Source: Oryzias latipes
Taxonomy: Eukaryota; Chordata; Actinopteri; Beloniformes; Adrianichthyidae
Assembly (NCBI RefSeq): GCF_002234675.1
Contig: NC_019867.2
Location: 17,826,184-17,890,183, forward strand
Direction: 5' to 3'
DNA length: 64,000 nucleotides
Below are positions 1 through 13,800 of this stretch, piece by piece. The notes under the pieces were generated by a model. That model did no database searches. It was given only the letters and a program-made list of their open reading frames with translations, and was not told the DNA's origin. The first letter of the stretch is position 1; the number at the start of each line of letters is the position of its first letter. Both the position numbers and the translations under genes were made by a program.

Positions 1-539
1 TCCATGCAGATGGCCAATAAAGAGGAGGTGAGCAGATCAGGGTTTGGGGAGTGGAAGGAAGCAAGATGGTGATGGTTGCCATGGAGAAAGCACACTCTTA
101 ATGGCATAAAAAAGTGAGAAAAAAAATGCTTGCAGATTTACCGTGAAGCAAAATTCCTCTTGAATAATTTTAGACGTAGTAAAAATACAAATAGACTTCA
201 AGCAGGTGTGAGAGGAGTTGATCGTTTTGGTTGAGACGCTTCTCCTCTTTTGTTTTTTGTATTTTTGATGTTTCAGCTTTGGGCTTTAATAATACACAAG
301 TTCCAGCATTCTTGTCAGGTATTGTACATCAGTCTGCAACTTCCCTGTCAAAAATGTCACTTGGAATATAGAGCAGACAGGAATGGTCCTAAAGGAACAC
401 ACTCGATTTTTTCTTTTACAGCATCAAATCTGCGTGAAATCTTTCGCATAGAATCCCAACTGTCTTCTTTTTATCCATAGCTCTGTGATATTTCTCTGGA
501 AATAAACAAAAGGAAATCAAAAATTCACCTTTAACATCA

Positions 540-1645
540 TATTTATTGTTATTTAGTTACTCAATAAAACATATACAGTTATATACAATATGAAGGAAAA
601 CAGACGACTGCACTTTACATATTATTAAAAAAAGAAAACAACAAAAAAATCTGTTTGTAAATTGCCGTCACAGTCCTCCATCTATTGTTTGAGAAATTCA
701 AATTTAACAGAAGCTTTATTTAAAGATTACAAGATTGCCTAACACACAGCAAATTTTTCTCTTTATTATACATGTGCAATACCAACAACCTTTTTTTTTT
801 TAAATCCCTCACTGAATAAACCCCTGACCTCCACCACTTTTCAGTTCTCATTGGCTGAACTGTATACAAGCAGCTGAACTCACACAGTGTGAAGCCGAGA
901 TGAAAGACAAGAAAAGAGAATGAAGGAAACACATTTTCTCTCTTAAAAAAAACAAAGAAGCTTAGTGGGCGTTAGGTCTGAGAGCAGCAGATCACAGAGG
1001 CTAACTTTTGTCTTTAACGTTTACAAGAAATTGTTACATTCATGCATATTCCCTCCTCTTGGGCCTTCTCTGTTCTCATCCAACTCAATGACAGAAACTC
1101 CCATTTGTAGTAAGACCCTGTGAATTTAAGAGAAACTATTTTCAGCTTCAAATGGGCATCAATTGCCTCCGCCAGGGGTATAATGTGCACATTAGGTGTG
1201 CATTACAACGGGCAGGATTCAAAAAAGTAAAAAGGGAAAATCATGAAGTTGAAATTGCATCACTTTTACTAAACACCGGCATACAATCAAAGCCAATGAC
1301 AACTGCCCTCTCTTTTTGTAGTTCCCCTTCTTTAACATTTCTCGTTTTTTTTTCAACAAAGAAAATGAGAGAAAAAAAATGATTTGAGGTTTTCCAGATG
1401 TGGAGACCGTCCAGTCAGGTCCATGCTGCAATGTCCAGCAGCATGTAAGCTGTCGTACATGCGGCTGCATGTGTCAGAAATGAACATGGCATTTTATGTG
1501 TGGGTTTCGTGTGCGTGCGCGCGTGTTTAAGTTTGCATTGATGAGCGTCAAATGTCTCTCTCGAGCCGGTGCACCGTTGCTTCACTGACAAATCATCACC
1601 GCCATCCACTGATGTTCCTTTATGTCCGTCTTTATTCCTCTTTGC
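540..1645 (-). other. mn1: probable mn1 3' UTR
   Basis: This stretch lies directly downstream of the mn1 stop on the minus strand. AATAAA hexamers on the minus strand (TTTATT on plus) occur near 715, 761 and 542. The last of these, at about 542-547, is a reasonable final polyadenylation signal and would give a 3' UTR of roughly 1.1 kb. Bases 1-540 show no gene; they could be more 3' UTR or intergenic. No coding potential is visible, and the several short frames here are chance. Confidence 0.4.
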
Positions 1646-1857
1646 TCAAGTCAGCGCTGCCACAAACGTCCCGAATCGGTTTGAAATATCAGAGTGGAGC
1701 GAGCGCCAGGAGGAGACAGGTGCCCCTCGCCCTTTACTGTCCCCCAACTCGTCGGTGCAGTGGACGGACAGGCACTGCAGGTGGTTTCCTCCACCTCCTC
1801 CTCCACCTCCAGCTCCCGAGGTTGCAGCTCCAGCTTTACTCTGACAGAGCTCAGAAT
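1646..1857 (-). CDS. mn1: mn1 exon 2, coding part with stop
   Basis: The minus strand shows a pyrimidine-rich acceptor (CCTCTCTGTTGGCAG) directly before base 1857, then 212 nt coding [10 protein letters not shown]..., a run of glycines, and the strongly conserved end [15 protein letters not shown]...[10 protein letters not shown] with TGA at 1646-1648. The glycine run is encoded by a GGA/GGT-type triplet repeat (CCTCCACC units on the plus strand near 1790-1815) and is not in human MN1 as I remember it. This last exon is the part lost in human MN1 C-terminal truncation syndrome. Confidence 0.96.
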
Positions 1858-4800
1858 CTGCCAACAGAGAGGAAAAGGTTAATTAAGAATGTGTAAAAAA
1901 GAAAAACAATTTCAAACAGCTGGCATTCTCTGATATGGATGAATCATCAAAAATACATGCATTTAATTAAACCAGTGTCATTTTCACATCCCACTCTAAA
2001 TCTGCACTGTGAAATTAATTCAACACTGCCCCCCCCCCCCCCCCCCCACCATCGATAAGACCCAGAGTCTGTAAGCTAAGCTTCCTCTCTTTGCAGCCCC
2101 CTTCCTTCACGTCTGATAAAACAATAAAAACACACGCTTGAATTCATTTTGTCCCAGGCAGCCACGCAAATCCCGAACACTCCTCCGTGACCTCATCAGT
2201 AGGTCATAGGGCAAAGACAAAAGTGGCCTTTAACCCTGCTTGGCCCAATTTCCTGGTGTAAAGACCATGACAGTATCAACCCTCGTGTCATCAAGGTGTA
2301 AAGCCTGCAATTAAATGATTTTGCAAAAGCTTTAGAAAGCCCAACCAAAGTTGAACACGTCCATGACATAGAGAATAGTTAATATCGAAGTTTGCAAAAA
2401 CTTCAACTGCTCAGACACTTGAGGAAGTGCCAAAAGGCTAAAAAGGCTGAAAATTTTTCAAGAAGAGGAGACACAAAGCCTCTGTGAGGTTATGTGTTGT
2501 GGATCGAGCTGCATCCTGTGCTCAGGGCATTGCCTTCAAGCAAGCCCTGAGCACAGAGAGATGTGTGTGAACATGTTAGAGAGCCTTCATTTAGGCCTGT
2601 TTGATTAATGTCCCAACTCCTCACTGTGCTAAAACCAACCGCTTCTCGGGTCTATGGGGCTGGTTGAGACAGATCAGCCGCTTGTAACTGTGAATCTTTG
2701 AAATGCAGGGACAAGGTGGTGTCTGAGTGAGGAGACAGGTGGGAAACAGCTCTGAAAGGCTGAGTTACAAGTGTGAAAGAGGTGTTGTGGGGGAGGGGGG
2801 GCGGACAGTGATAGACAATTTTCTGGGCTCAGAAGCTCCTGGTCAGGAGCTGAAGCAGCTTTCAGGATTCTGTGCTCAAAACTCTTGCGTCCACTCTACG
2901 CATGCTTTTCTGTCAGTTTTCAGGCGTTTAATGGCCGCGTGTTAAAAGTTAAACCAGTAGAACTTTGACCCATCAGGGACTTTGATTTGGCAGAATCCTG
3001 GAGCAAGATTCGCACCACTTCGACGTTTCACACCAACCCTTTTCCAACGGTAGGTACATGCGCCAGTATCGGGTAGCGACAGTCCAGTGTGAACACCGTA
3101 TGCTAAAAGGCCGTTCAAGAATGCCAGTTTAGCGCATTCTTGAAAGCGCGGCACATGCCCGGTGTGAATGCAGCCTTAGAGCTGCCGCCAGAAACATGGA
3201 AGCCAATTCAGGCAGGTGGCTCGAACAACCAGGACAGACACACAAGCACATTTGCAGGCACTGAGGCAAGCTTGCCCTGCAGCTAGTTTGGGCCGTGACC
3301 ACTGGAACAGAAAAGTGCTAGGATTTGGTAAAAGGTCAGGCAGCAAAGCCTCCCATTTTTTCCCCTATTTTATCTGCTTTTGCAACCGCTGGTCCCTGCA
3401 AAGATTCTCACCATCTCCTTCCTTAGGAGCAGGGACCTGATGTGAGTGGGGGGGCCCCTGGATGTTGTGGGTGGGGGAGAGGCGAGGATTTAGAGGCGTG
3501 TTGGTGGTGGCTGTGACAAGATCTCACATTTGCCAGAGGGTAGAGTCATACACCTCAGCATGGCTGATCCCCACCCCCTGCCAGCTTCACCTCCTCTCCA
3601 CCCCCACCCCCCACCCCCCAACCTCACACTCTCTCTTCTCAGCTCTGTGCCCTCGAGCACCAGCCAGCAGCTCATGCTAGTTTGGCACAGCAGGGTCCGC
3701 GCCGGCCTGAATATGCAGCCAAGCGTTCCCCTGGCTCACTGCTGACACACAGCAAACTGACAACACACACAGCCCAAAACACACCAACCACTGCCGGCGT
3801 TGCCATACTCACACCAGCTTTCAGCTGCCGCTTCCCACACACACACACACACACACCCACACACAGTGTATGCATACATATGGATATGCATGTGGCTGCA
3901 CACAAAAACCCCAGACAGAATTGAAAGATCAAGAATAAACAAAACTATCGAAAAATTGCTAAAATGCTTTCTTTCATACAAATGTTATCTTTATATAATA
4001 CAAAAATTCCAATTTAGGATTGACAGCATGCAAAATGAATCTTTTGATCACCCTAAAACTAAAGAATTGTCAGCTTGTTTGTTTAACACAAAAATATTAT
4101 AATATGACAATATTACCAGGCATACAAAGGTAGTCATGGCTACGCCAGAGGTGAGAATCTGTGTGTATGTGTGGGGGGGGGGGGGTGAAAAACTACCCTT
4201 AAATCCTCAGATTTATCCATGTTAGCAGAATCGTTCAAAGGTGGAAACGGCTGTGTGAAATTTTAAATCACACATGTCTAAATCCCAAATCAGCGTGACA
4301 TTTTACAAGCAGGATTTTTTTTTCTTTTTTCAATAACATCCATCTGGTTATGGTTGTTCACTGACTGACGCAGAATTCATATCCAGGGTAATATCTCAAT
4401 AATAGCCTATTCATCTGCAGGAAACTAGAGCTTAGCTCCAACCAACATGAGGGGGGGAAAAATGCCTAATAAAAAGAGGAGAACGGTAGCAGCGGCGTGA
4501 ACAGCACTAAGCGGCAAAATACACCTTGATGCTCTTAACCACATTAGAGCCACAAAAGATCACCAAAGTTGTGAGTTAAATAAACACAGAATTTAAAATG
4601 ATGCATTTATTTCACATCATAATACCCCGAGTGGGGTACATTTTTTATTTGCTGCATGCTGATGATGCTCAGAGACGCGCACGGCGGCTCACGTGCCCGG
4701 CAGCAGAGCTGTGAAGCTGTTTCACAGACACAGTCAGAAACGATTTACAGGGAGATGAGTGGAGCTGGAATGCCATGAAGGCGGAGAGTACGGCGTGCAG

Positions 4801-7800
4801 CTCCGGCTGTCTGGATGACACCAATGTGTCTAGAAGCTGACGGTCTGACACGGGTTTGCATGTCATACTGCACACACTCCACAGCCCCGCAGCAACACGG
4901 GAAGATAAACAAAGGTTGCGCAGAGACCATGTATTCCACCAGTTCAACGTAAGCAATTTATTTTTTAATTCATCTTAAAAGCAACGGCACGCTTGAAAAG
5001 AACTTCTGCGTCCTCCGAGGCTGACAAGAGATGCGTTTGAAAAGTAAGCATGACAAACTAAGAGAGAAGTGTAAAATGAAGAGCATGTCTGCAGCTTTGA
5101 GCCTGCAATGTTCCTTTCTGGTCACACTGATTTCCCAGGCCCCGGCGTCTCATGCCTGCTTCTTTTCTATCCCGAGCTCTATACTTCCATGACAACACTT
5201 CACCTTTAACCTCGGGGTCCCGAGTGCACGACCCTAAACTCCCAGCACAAACCACACCAATCAGATTGCTCGACTCACTGACAAAAACACCCAAAGGCCT
5301 TCACTCCTATGACAGTGTGTGACATCAGGTCAGATTCCTTTCACATAACTACTGCTCTGGTCCTGCGTGTGGCTTTGTCAGCACAAAACACCCACTGCAA
5401 AGACAAAAACTGGATTTTTTACAAAAGAAAACTGAATTAAAGCAGCTGCACGGAAACTGTTACGCCCCCCCACCCCAATTTTTTTTTGAAAGTTTAAAGG
5501 TCAACAACGGAATTTTACTGTTTTTTGCAGGTGTGTTCAGAGGAGCTGAATGAGGTGCATCTTGGGTAACTGAGGTATTGTTCCAGGTATCTGTGCATCT
5601 GGAGGGTTTGTGGAGGGGGGGGGCAGCTCTGAGGCTCGCCTGCAGCCCCCCCCCCCCCCTCTTCCTCCTCCTCACACACCCCTGAACTCCACCCAGCTGC
5701 CCTAGCGTGACCTTTCTCTCAGAGCAGAGAGGATATCTGGAAGGAGCGGGGGCCACATTTCTCAGGCGAGGGCACGGGGGGTTATTTGGGTTTGAATTTC
5801 CTCTCAGTTCTCTGCCCTGCAACCTAAAGTCAGAAAAAAATTAACCCAAAAAAAAAAAAAAACAAAAAAAACAGAAAAAAGAAAAACGTGCCCATACAAG
5901 CACTGCTCCCCTCACTCCAACAACACACACATTCCCAACCCTTCAAACACACACCGACACACACCTCCCCCTCTGGCCACAAGAAGAGCTGAGGAAACCA
6001 GACACAAATCAGAACATGGGAAGTGATTTAGTGCCTCCTACATAACTCACAAGCATGTCCAGAACCTGTCCAGCATGACATCCAAGTCTGTGACATATTG
6101 ATCTACTTTGCTGTCTCTATTTTGTTTCAGCACAATGCTACTCCCTCTTTTCTGGGGTTTGTTCCGATTAAAAAAAAATACTAAATAAATAAATAAAAAT
6201 CACCTGCACATCATAATAAAATCTTGAAAGATACGCTTTTATTTTGAACAAAAAGAATAAGTTGGGTCTTTTTGGTTCCTCCAACAAAAACTATAATGAT
6301 TAGACAAAAATAGGAAGAAATCATTTTCAGCAATCAAGTCATTTTTCTTTTTTTCTTGTGGTTATAAAATTAAAGGAGACATATGATCAGTTACAGAACG
6401 CCTAAATATGGTGAATCGAATCCTTTCTTTCCATAAATGCGCATAGGTTTTACCCGCTCACCGGCCTCGTGAGCGAAACTACAGACGCTCTCTGGAAAAC
6501 AACTTCTTTTTCTCTCTCCTACCTTCTCCTGCACTCCATCAGTCTCTACTTCTGTCTCCCAGGAGAAACAGCTCCGGTGTCATAGCTCATTTGTCAGTTC
6601 CTCAATACAAATTAAACGGCGCCTGACGACTACCTGTATGGCAAATAACATAACTGCTGCTGGCAGGGTGACAACTTCCACACCTTTCCGAACCTGAACA
6701 GACACACACACCTTTGAAATGCTGTACTTGTGTCAGTAGCAGCACACAAACACAATACAACTCGCTGCAGCTGTGTCAAAGTGATGCACTTTTTGGTCTA
6801 GTTAGGACCGATGTGGTGGTCACTCAACTTGACAGTGGGCATTTGGAGCCATGCCACACACATGTGCTAAAATTCTGCTCCCCTCTCCACCCTGCATGCA
6901 AAGAGAGTCTGCACCACATGCTGAGACAAGTTTCGTTTTAGTCCAACTTTATTCCTTCAGGAGAAACAACAAAAAAAGTGGAAAAATCCTGCAAAGTGCC
7001 TTTCTTCTGCAACAAACGTCCTCTGTTGCCAAGGAGCACATAAAGGAACACACATCTCGTGACTTTCAGCTTCTTCAATTTCAGACAGAAGCACGTCGGC
7101 CATATTTTTCAGTCATGCACTATTTGCAAATCTAGTAAACACTCCTAAATATTAAGAGTTAAGAATTAAGAGCGTGTGTTCCACACAGGGAGACATGCGA
7201 GATGGGAGGCTGAAGCCGCGTGCCTGACACCGAGACTAAATAAATCAAACTTTACGTCTTCAGCTGACAGATCCACACTATCGGGTTGCAGCGCCAACAA
7301 TGCAGCCCTTTGTCACATCATGTACAATTCACGCACAGGCACATCTGTGTGCTCTGAATCTGACTGTACAAATCCTAATTTTAATATGCTTTGTTTAGCA
7401 TTCATCGGAGACTTTTTGGTTGGGGGAGAAGAAAAAAAAAGGAAGAAATATCTGATAAAAGATCAGGGGTTTGAGCTTCGATAAAGCTGTCAATAACATT
7501 CAGCCTGTAGCAACTGCTGGTGGATGAGTTACAACTGCAGATAAACAATATAACCTGTGCTAATTGCTGCTCTTATCATAATCGTCATCATTACTTTGTG
7601 TGAAAGACTTGGATGTGTGTTGTTTCAGAAGTCAACATGAAACACCTTGTAATGACAGGCAAAGAACACGGACTGCCCCGAGCTGTTTTCACCATGTTCA
7701 AGCACCTGTCAATCACTTTTGGAAAAAGAACGGAAATTACTGGTGTGATTCGAGGCATTGTTGTTGTTGTGGTGAAATGTCAAAGCCAGGTAAGTCTCAC

Positions 7801-10800
7801 AGGATCCACTTCTGGAATATTGGAATATTAACACGGCTCGATCTGAGCCTCTGCAGCATTCTAGAAGAGTGATCAGATGAGAGTTCCTACTTTTAGAAAG
7901 CTGTCAAACTTAGAATAATGGAGATTTGATCTTTATTAGAGATGTTTCCTGTCTGTTTAGCAAGTGTGAAATGTAACTGAAGGTCAACTCCGAAGAGTGC
8001 TGAAGTTTAAAAACTAGCTCATGTGGCAAACACTGCGAAAGCACAAAATGACTGAATCACTTCCTTTCCCTGGTGGTTGCCTCTTATCACGGCTGTGCAC
8101 GACTGAACGGTCAGCTTCTGCTTAGATGAGAAAGGAAGAGGAAAAATATGTAGAAGCATCTTTTTTTTTTTTTTTTTTTCCCAAGGAGGAAGAATAAAAT
8201 TAACTGACACTCAAAAAGTGGGAAAGGTAATTCGAATTTAAAGGCATCACTGTGTAGCAACTGGTGAAAGAGATTGAGCAGCACAATGACACAGAAAGAG
8301 GAGGCCAAATATGGGGTCCAAAGGGGGATATTACTGCCACACGCATCACTGTAAACAGGCGCAGAGGGACCATGGAGAGCTGGTGACGGAGCATGCATCA
8401 GTTCCTGTTCCAACTTTTACCATTTAGTTGTCAACAAAGTTAAGTATTCAGAGGAAAGTTATCAAATAAACACGCTAGTTCTCATCGGTTCTTAAGTCCT
8501 GAATTTCTTAGCTACAATGCTAAGACAAGAACGCCTAAACTAAAGATAAAACTAAATGGAATTTCAATTTTCTTATTATGCTGCCAAACTGACTTCCAAC
8601 ATGCAGCTTTTTTTCACCGCTGTTTTGTGGTCTTTTCCCTCTGACCTGAAACTGGCTGATTCTTTTATCGGGGCACACTTTTACATTTCAAAACACTTAG
8701 TTTCTAAAAACCTGTTGTTTTTTTTATTTTTTTAAGTATCCTTATTTAATGAACCTTATTTTATGTCATCATTTACTAAAAAAAGTCGGTAATATTCAAA
8801 TGTATTAATATGATAACTACTTTTAATTTTTTCAAATGTATTACACAATAATAACACGACCAGTGGCAAAGAAAACTTACAGCTGGACAGGTAAATTAAC
8901 AGAAATGAAAAATAAATATAGCAAAATACAATATCTTTTTGAAAAAAATAATCTTCAGTGTATTTGCATTGAAAATATATGTAAATAGGTTAACAGCTGA
9001 TCCCATCGTCTGACTAAAATATTATTTTAACTTTCTACAAGAGGCAATAATAATTTCCCTTGTCACTAAAATTACATAATTTAATTTTTTTCTTATTAGA
9101 ATGATTTACCTCTTTGATGGAGGAATATTTCATTATGGCTAATGGGCTAAAGAACTGCCCTGATTAAATTGAAATTAGTGTCACTAGGATTCTCTCGCTT
9201 GTGACGGATTTGCGACTCAAGATTGAGGACTTGAAACTTAAGTGAGTGAGTGGTCCAAGCGGGCTCGATTTTTTTGTAATAGTTGAGTGGGGTAGGTGTT
9301 GTGGGACGTTAGCTGTTAGGAAACCAGCCTGTAGGGCGATGATTTATCCTAAATTATGATGTTGTTTCGCTCTCCTCTGTGTAGCCTGAGCATCAGATTC
9401 AATCTGAAAATCCCCCCTTCTCTTCCAAGTACACCTCCACCATTTTTTCATCTTTGCTGTCTGGAGCACTCAAATGAGAAACTGTCAGGAGCCGTGATTT
9501 GTGCTAACTAGCTATCGATTGCTTGAGAGCCGCATGCCCTGTGTCCATGCAGGGAGGGATGAGAGGAGACGAGAGGAGAAGAGAAGGGGATGAGATGAAA
9601 GTAGAGAACTTAGGCCAGCAGTGCTGTTTTTAATTGTATTATGCTAAATGTGCAAATGGCCGCAAGAACCAACACTTTAGAATTAATGCAGCTGCTGTAC
9701 AGACGAAAATAGTTAATAAAAAGAAACGTTTAAGTCGTGTAAAACTATAGATTATGATATGTATTTTTGATTTTCTCAGTTAAAAATAAAGGGTCAGTGG
9801 GGACATGCACTGGCATGTCTGCAGCTGCCCAACACCCAGAGCTCCCGCGCAGAAACAATCTGCTCGGACGCCCGGGTCCGCGCTGTGCGCGCCCCCGTCC
9901 CCGACCGCGCGCATGGCGCTGTTCTAAACAAAGAGACGCGGACAAGCTTCTGCGCAGATTTCAGAAAGCAGCGGCGCTGCACGCACGCACGCGCGCGGGA
10001 AAGGCGGGTCTCCTATGATCAGACGTGAATTGAATGTGCACGCGGGGTCCGCGCGTGCGTGGATGGCAACGAATTCAGTCAAATTTAAGTAAAATAAAGA
10101 AATAAACAAATTGTGATCTAAAATAAAACTATTAAATCAAAACAACACAGCAAAAGTAAACAAAGAAAGTTATTGAAGTGAGGGGAAAATTCACGCAAAT
10201 ATATATATATATATTATATATATATATATAAAATTTTAAATAGTAAAAATAATGAAAGTGTTATTTTAAATTGCTTTAGTTTTGTTTATATAAAATACAA
10301 CCACAATAAAATTATTAAAAGAAACAGCTTGTATTTGGATAGAAACAGTGCAGCAACAAAAGTCTCCAACGCGTAACATAACGCAATATTTACTTTGATG
10401 AAAAATAAAGATATTCTAAATAGAATATATATTTTTGCCCTTTAAATAATCTAAAAAAAAATTACAAAAACACGTTTTCTTCTATAAATAAATACGGTCT
10501 TTACACAAATACACAAAAAACTTTTTAAAAAAAGGGAAAAAAATCCCTAAATTACTTTGACAAGGCAATTTAGAACCAAACAAGCTAAATTGCAAAGAAA
10601 AATGTGATGCAGTGATATATATTTGAGTTCCTGTCCAGCATATATTTAAAAAAAAAATCTATCGACTTTCACCTGCTTAGTGTTATTCCATAGGAATGAC
10701 AAAACAAACACGTAACAAGGCAGGGAAACCCCGCTGCGTAAACGCATATCCGCACAAAGCTATTAATCTTCTCAGTGTAGTTGTTCACCCTGAAAACCGA

Positions 10801-13800
10801 GATAAAGAACCACAGGATATGTTTACTTTTCTTCAGCTGATCTTTTGAAGTGCCTACAGCCACGAATGAAAAACTCCACAATGGTGTGTAAAGATGGTAG
10901 ACATATCTGTAATGGTTTTTTTTAATTTTAATATTTTTTTGGGGGGATATTCTTTTGATTTTAATAGGCTGAATATATATGTGCATATCTTTTTGGTAAA
11001 TACAATTTTAAATGTTGCAAAAAATATTTCAATAAATGTCTATAATGTCTATTATCTGCATCATCTGCGCATTAAAGGAGTTTTACACTGAATTTTAAAC
11101 TAAATCCTTGGACGTAATACAATTTAAAAACACTTCCGACACAGCAGTTGCATATCAAAGAAACTTTTAAAAAGAGGCATCAAAAAAGGGAAAAGCTTTA
11201 CCTTCTTTACAGTTGTTTTGGCTTTTATTTTTTTCCCAGGATGCCATGGCCTTGTCGTCTTCTGACCCGTCCATCATGGCCTTGTCGCTGGGCACGTACC
11301 AGGTGGCGTGCTGCTCTGCCATGAGAGTGTCAAGGTCAATAGTGCCCATTGAGCCCTTCCCAGCATCCGGGCTGCAGCTTGCCAGCTCGTTGTCTCCGTT
11401 CTGCGAGGGACAGTCGCCACTCTTTTTGCCATTCTTCATGGCCAGGGGCTGGTCTTCTGAGATGCTGAACTGCTGCCGCTGCAGCTGGATTTGGGCCTGC
11501 AGAATCTCCAGAGGATGAATTTCTTCCTGGCCAGAGGTGCTGGATGGTGTGCGTACCTGCTCCACTCCAGGTGTGCCTGGATGGCTCACCCCACTGCCAC
11601 CTGTGCTCACACCAGAATTCAGTCCATAGCTTTCTGGTGGCGAGGTAGTATGATTATTGATGGCCATGCCGTGGGGTTTTTGTCCATTTATCTGTCCGTG
11701 ATCGCTCCTCTGCATTTTAGGTGAGCCGCCGATCGCGGGGCTGCGATTGGGCTTGCTGGTGGAGGCCCCTCCTGCATCCGAGCTGGATGACACCTCGTCC
11801 TCGTTGCCGTAGTGGGTGCTGACATCGTCAGGAAAGTCCACTCTAGGTGAACTACTGTCAGACTTGGCAGCAACACTTTGAATGCCACTGTCTAAAGACG
11901 ACATGAGATCAGCCTGGTCCCCCAAAATTAAGTCGCCTCCTTTGCCCCAAGACGGGGACTGGAGGTGTTTCTCATGGGGTGTACCCCCACCCCTCTCCCC
12001 AAGGCCAGCTGAGGGGGTCTGCTGGCCTGGACTCACAACAGGGTTTCCATTATCAGAGGAAAAAAAAATTCCAGGGCTGACATGTCCACTGTCTCTTTTT
12101 CTCCTCCCTCTCCCTCTCCCATTCCCTGTTGTTGTCTTACCCTCACTGCACGGGGTAGCGTCCATGTTGTAGTTTGGGGAGAGGGCACTGGCTTCCCCCT
12201 GCACCGTCTGACTTTGACTTGCAGGCTTAGAGTTGCTATTCCCGGTGCCAGGCATCTGGCTGTTCTGGGAAGTGCTGCTTTGAAAATATTCAGGACCAGC
12301 ACTGCCAGTCCCATTAGATGTGTTGCTATTAATGTCCTGTTCTGTTTGACTTAGTTTTCTCTTGCCCTCGTTCTGGTTCTTCTTGTTGAATGTTACATTG
12401 AGATTGGGAGCCCCTAAACTGGCGATCATGTTCTGGCAGGCTGTGGACAGGGCTGCTAGGCAGCTCTGACCAAAAACACTGTCCTTAGTGCTGGTTTTGG
12501 TGAAGTTCCCAAGGGACAGAGCTCCAAGCTTACTAACAGATGACCGCTGGCCTGAGGGGAACTCAGACTGAGGGGGGTAGCTCCCTGGTGAGGTGTTCAC
12601 CCCCTGAGGAGCACTATGTGCTGGCCCCTGTCGGTTAGCCCCCCCATAGGAGAATGTTGGCTGTGCTCCCATTGGAGTTGCAGGAAAGTCAGCTGGTCGC
12701 CTCTCTGCTGGTGCATTTGGATGTCCTGCTCCTGGAGACTGCATCTGGGACAGGTTGCCCATGTTCCCACTGAACTGGGTGTGCATGCCAGGGGAATGAA
12801 GGTTCTGCACATGTCCATCTCCTGCTATTCTCATGGGTTCCTGCATCCCAATGCCTGGCCTAAACATTATCCCAGCCCCATTCTGCTGTAGCCCTATGTC
12901 ATGAGGCCCTGACTCATTACCTGCTCCACCCAGACGCCGTGACATCATTTCTCCTGGTGGGTGGGACCCTTGAAACCATGAGTTCTCCTGAGTTACATGA
13001 GGATTTTGTCCATCAATGTTGGGCATCCTGCCACCATTCTCCCTCTCGAAGTTGGGCTGGGGCATGCTCCCGACCGGGGCACCATGACCCAACGGGCCGG
13101 GAGGTACATCGCCATGATGACCCAACTGCTGCAGACTAGGCTGCCTCATCCTCTGCTGTTGGTTGCGTGAAGCCATCTGTTTTATCATCATGGCCGCATT
13201 CTGACGCTGCTGCAGAGACTGTGGCTCAGGTCCCGGGTGCTGCAGGGGACCCGGAGCAAAACCTTCATTCACAGGTGGGGTGAACTCTCCAGGAAGGCCT
13301 GGATATGCAGATGGAGAGAGGTGGTTTTCCATGGAGTTGCACCAGCCTTCACCATTATGCGTGTTTGGGAAATCAAATCGAGGCCGCTTTGCCATGTTAA
13401 TATAAGGAGAGTCAAAGTGTTGCAGCCTCTGATTTGGGGGCTGTTGGGAAGGAGGAGGTGCAGGCTGTTGCATATTAAACATTGGGTCCCCATAGGGGTG
13501 CAAACCTCTATTTTCCAGTCTGTGAATGGGATATTCAAATTGGTTATGTTGGCCAGGCATCATGACCCCTCCATCTAGAATGTTAGGGTTAGTGGGGCCG
13601 GGTTCAGTCTGGGGGGGTCGGGGGAGGCCAGGGGGGCACGAGTTCTGTCTGGCTATCAAGCCAGCATGTTGTTGTTGCTGCATGAGGGGATGTCTTGTAT
13701 TGACCCCCGGCTCCATTCCCACAGGCACTTTCCGGCCATTTCCGAAGCGTTCAAAGAACACTCCGTGCTGAGGCTGCTGGGGCTGTGGTGGAGGCTGGTG

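Larger units (their letters stand above)
1858..11201 (-). other. mn1: mn1 intron 1 (9.3 kb)
   Basis: This is the single intron between the two mn1 coding exons, with GT at its 5' end (11201-11200) and AG at 1859-1858. It is mostly AT-rich with simple repeats: poly-C at 2029-2047, CA repeat near 3836-3866, poly-T at 8161-8179 and an AT repeat near 10200-10231. A CpG-rich island lies at about 9840-10070 and is listed separately. No exon, RNA gene or coding transposon was recognised in it. Confidence 0.8.

Noticed and set aside
5460..5822. 120-codon minus-strand frame as an extra mn1 exon
   Set aside because: Composition is driven by poly-C/G tracts, no MN1 homology, and exons 1 and 2 join in phase without it.
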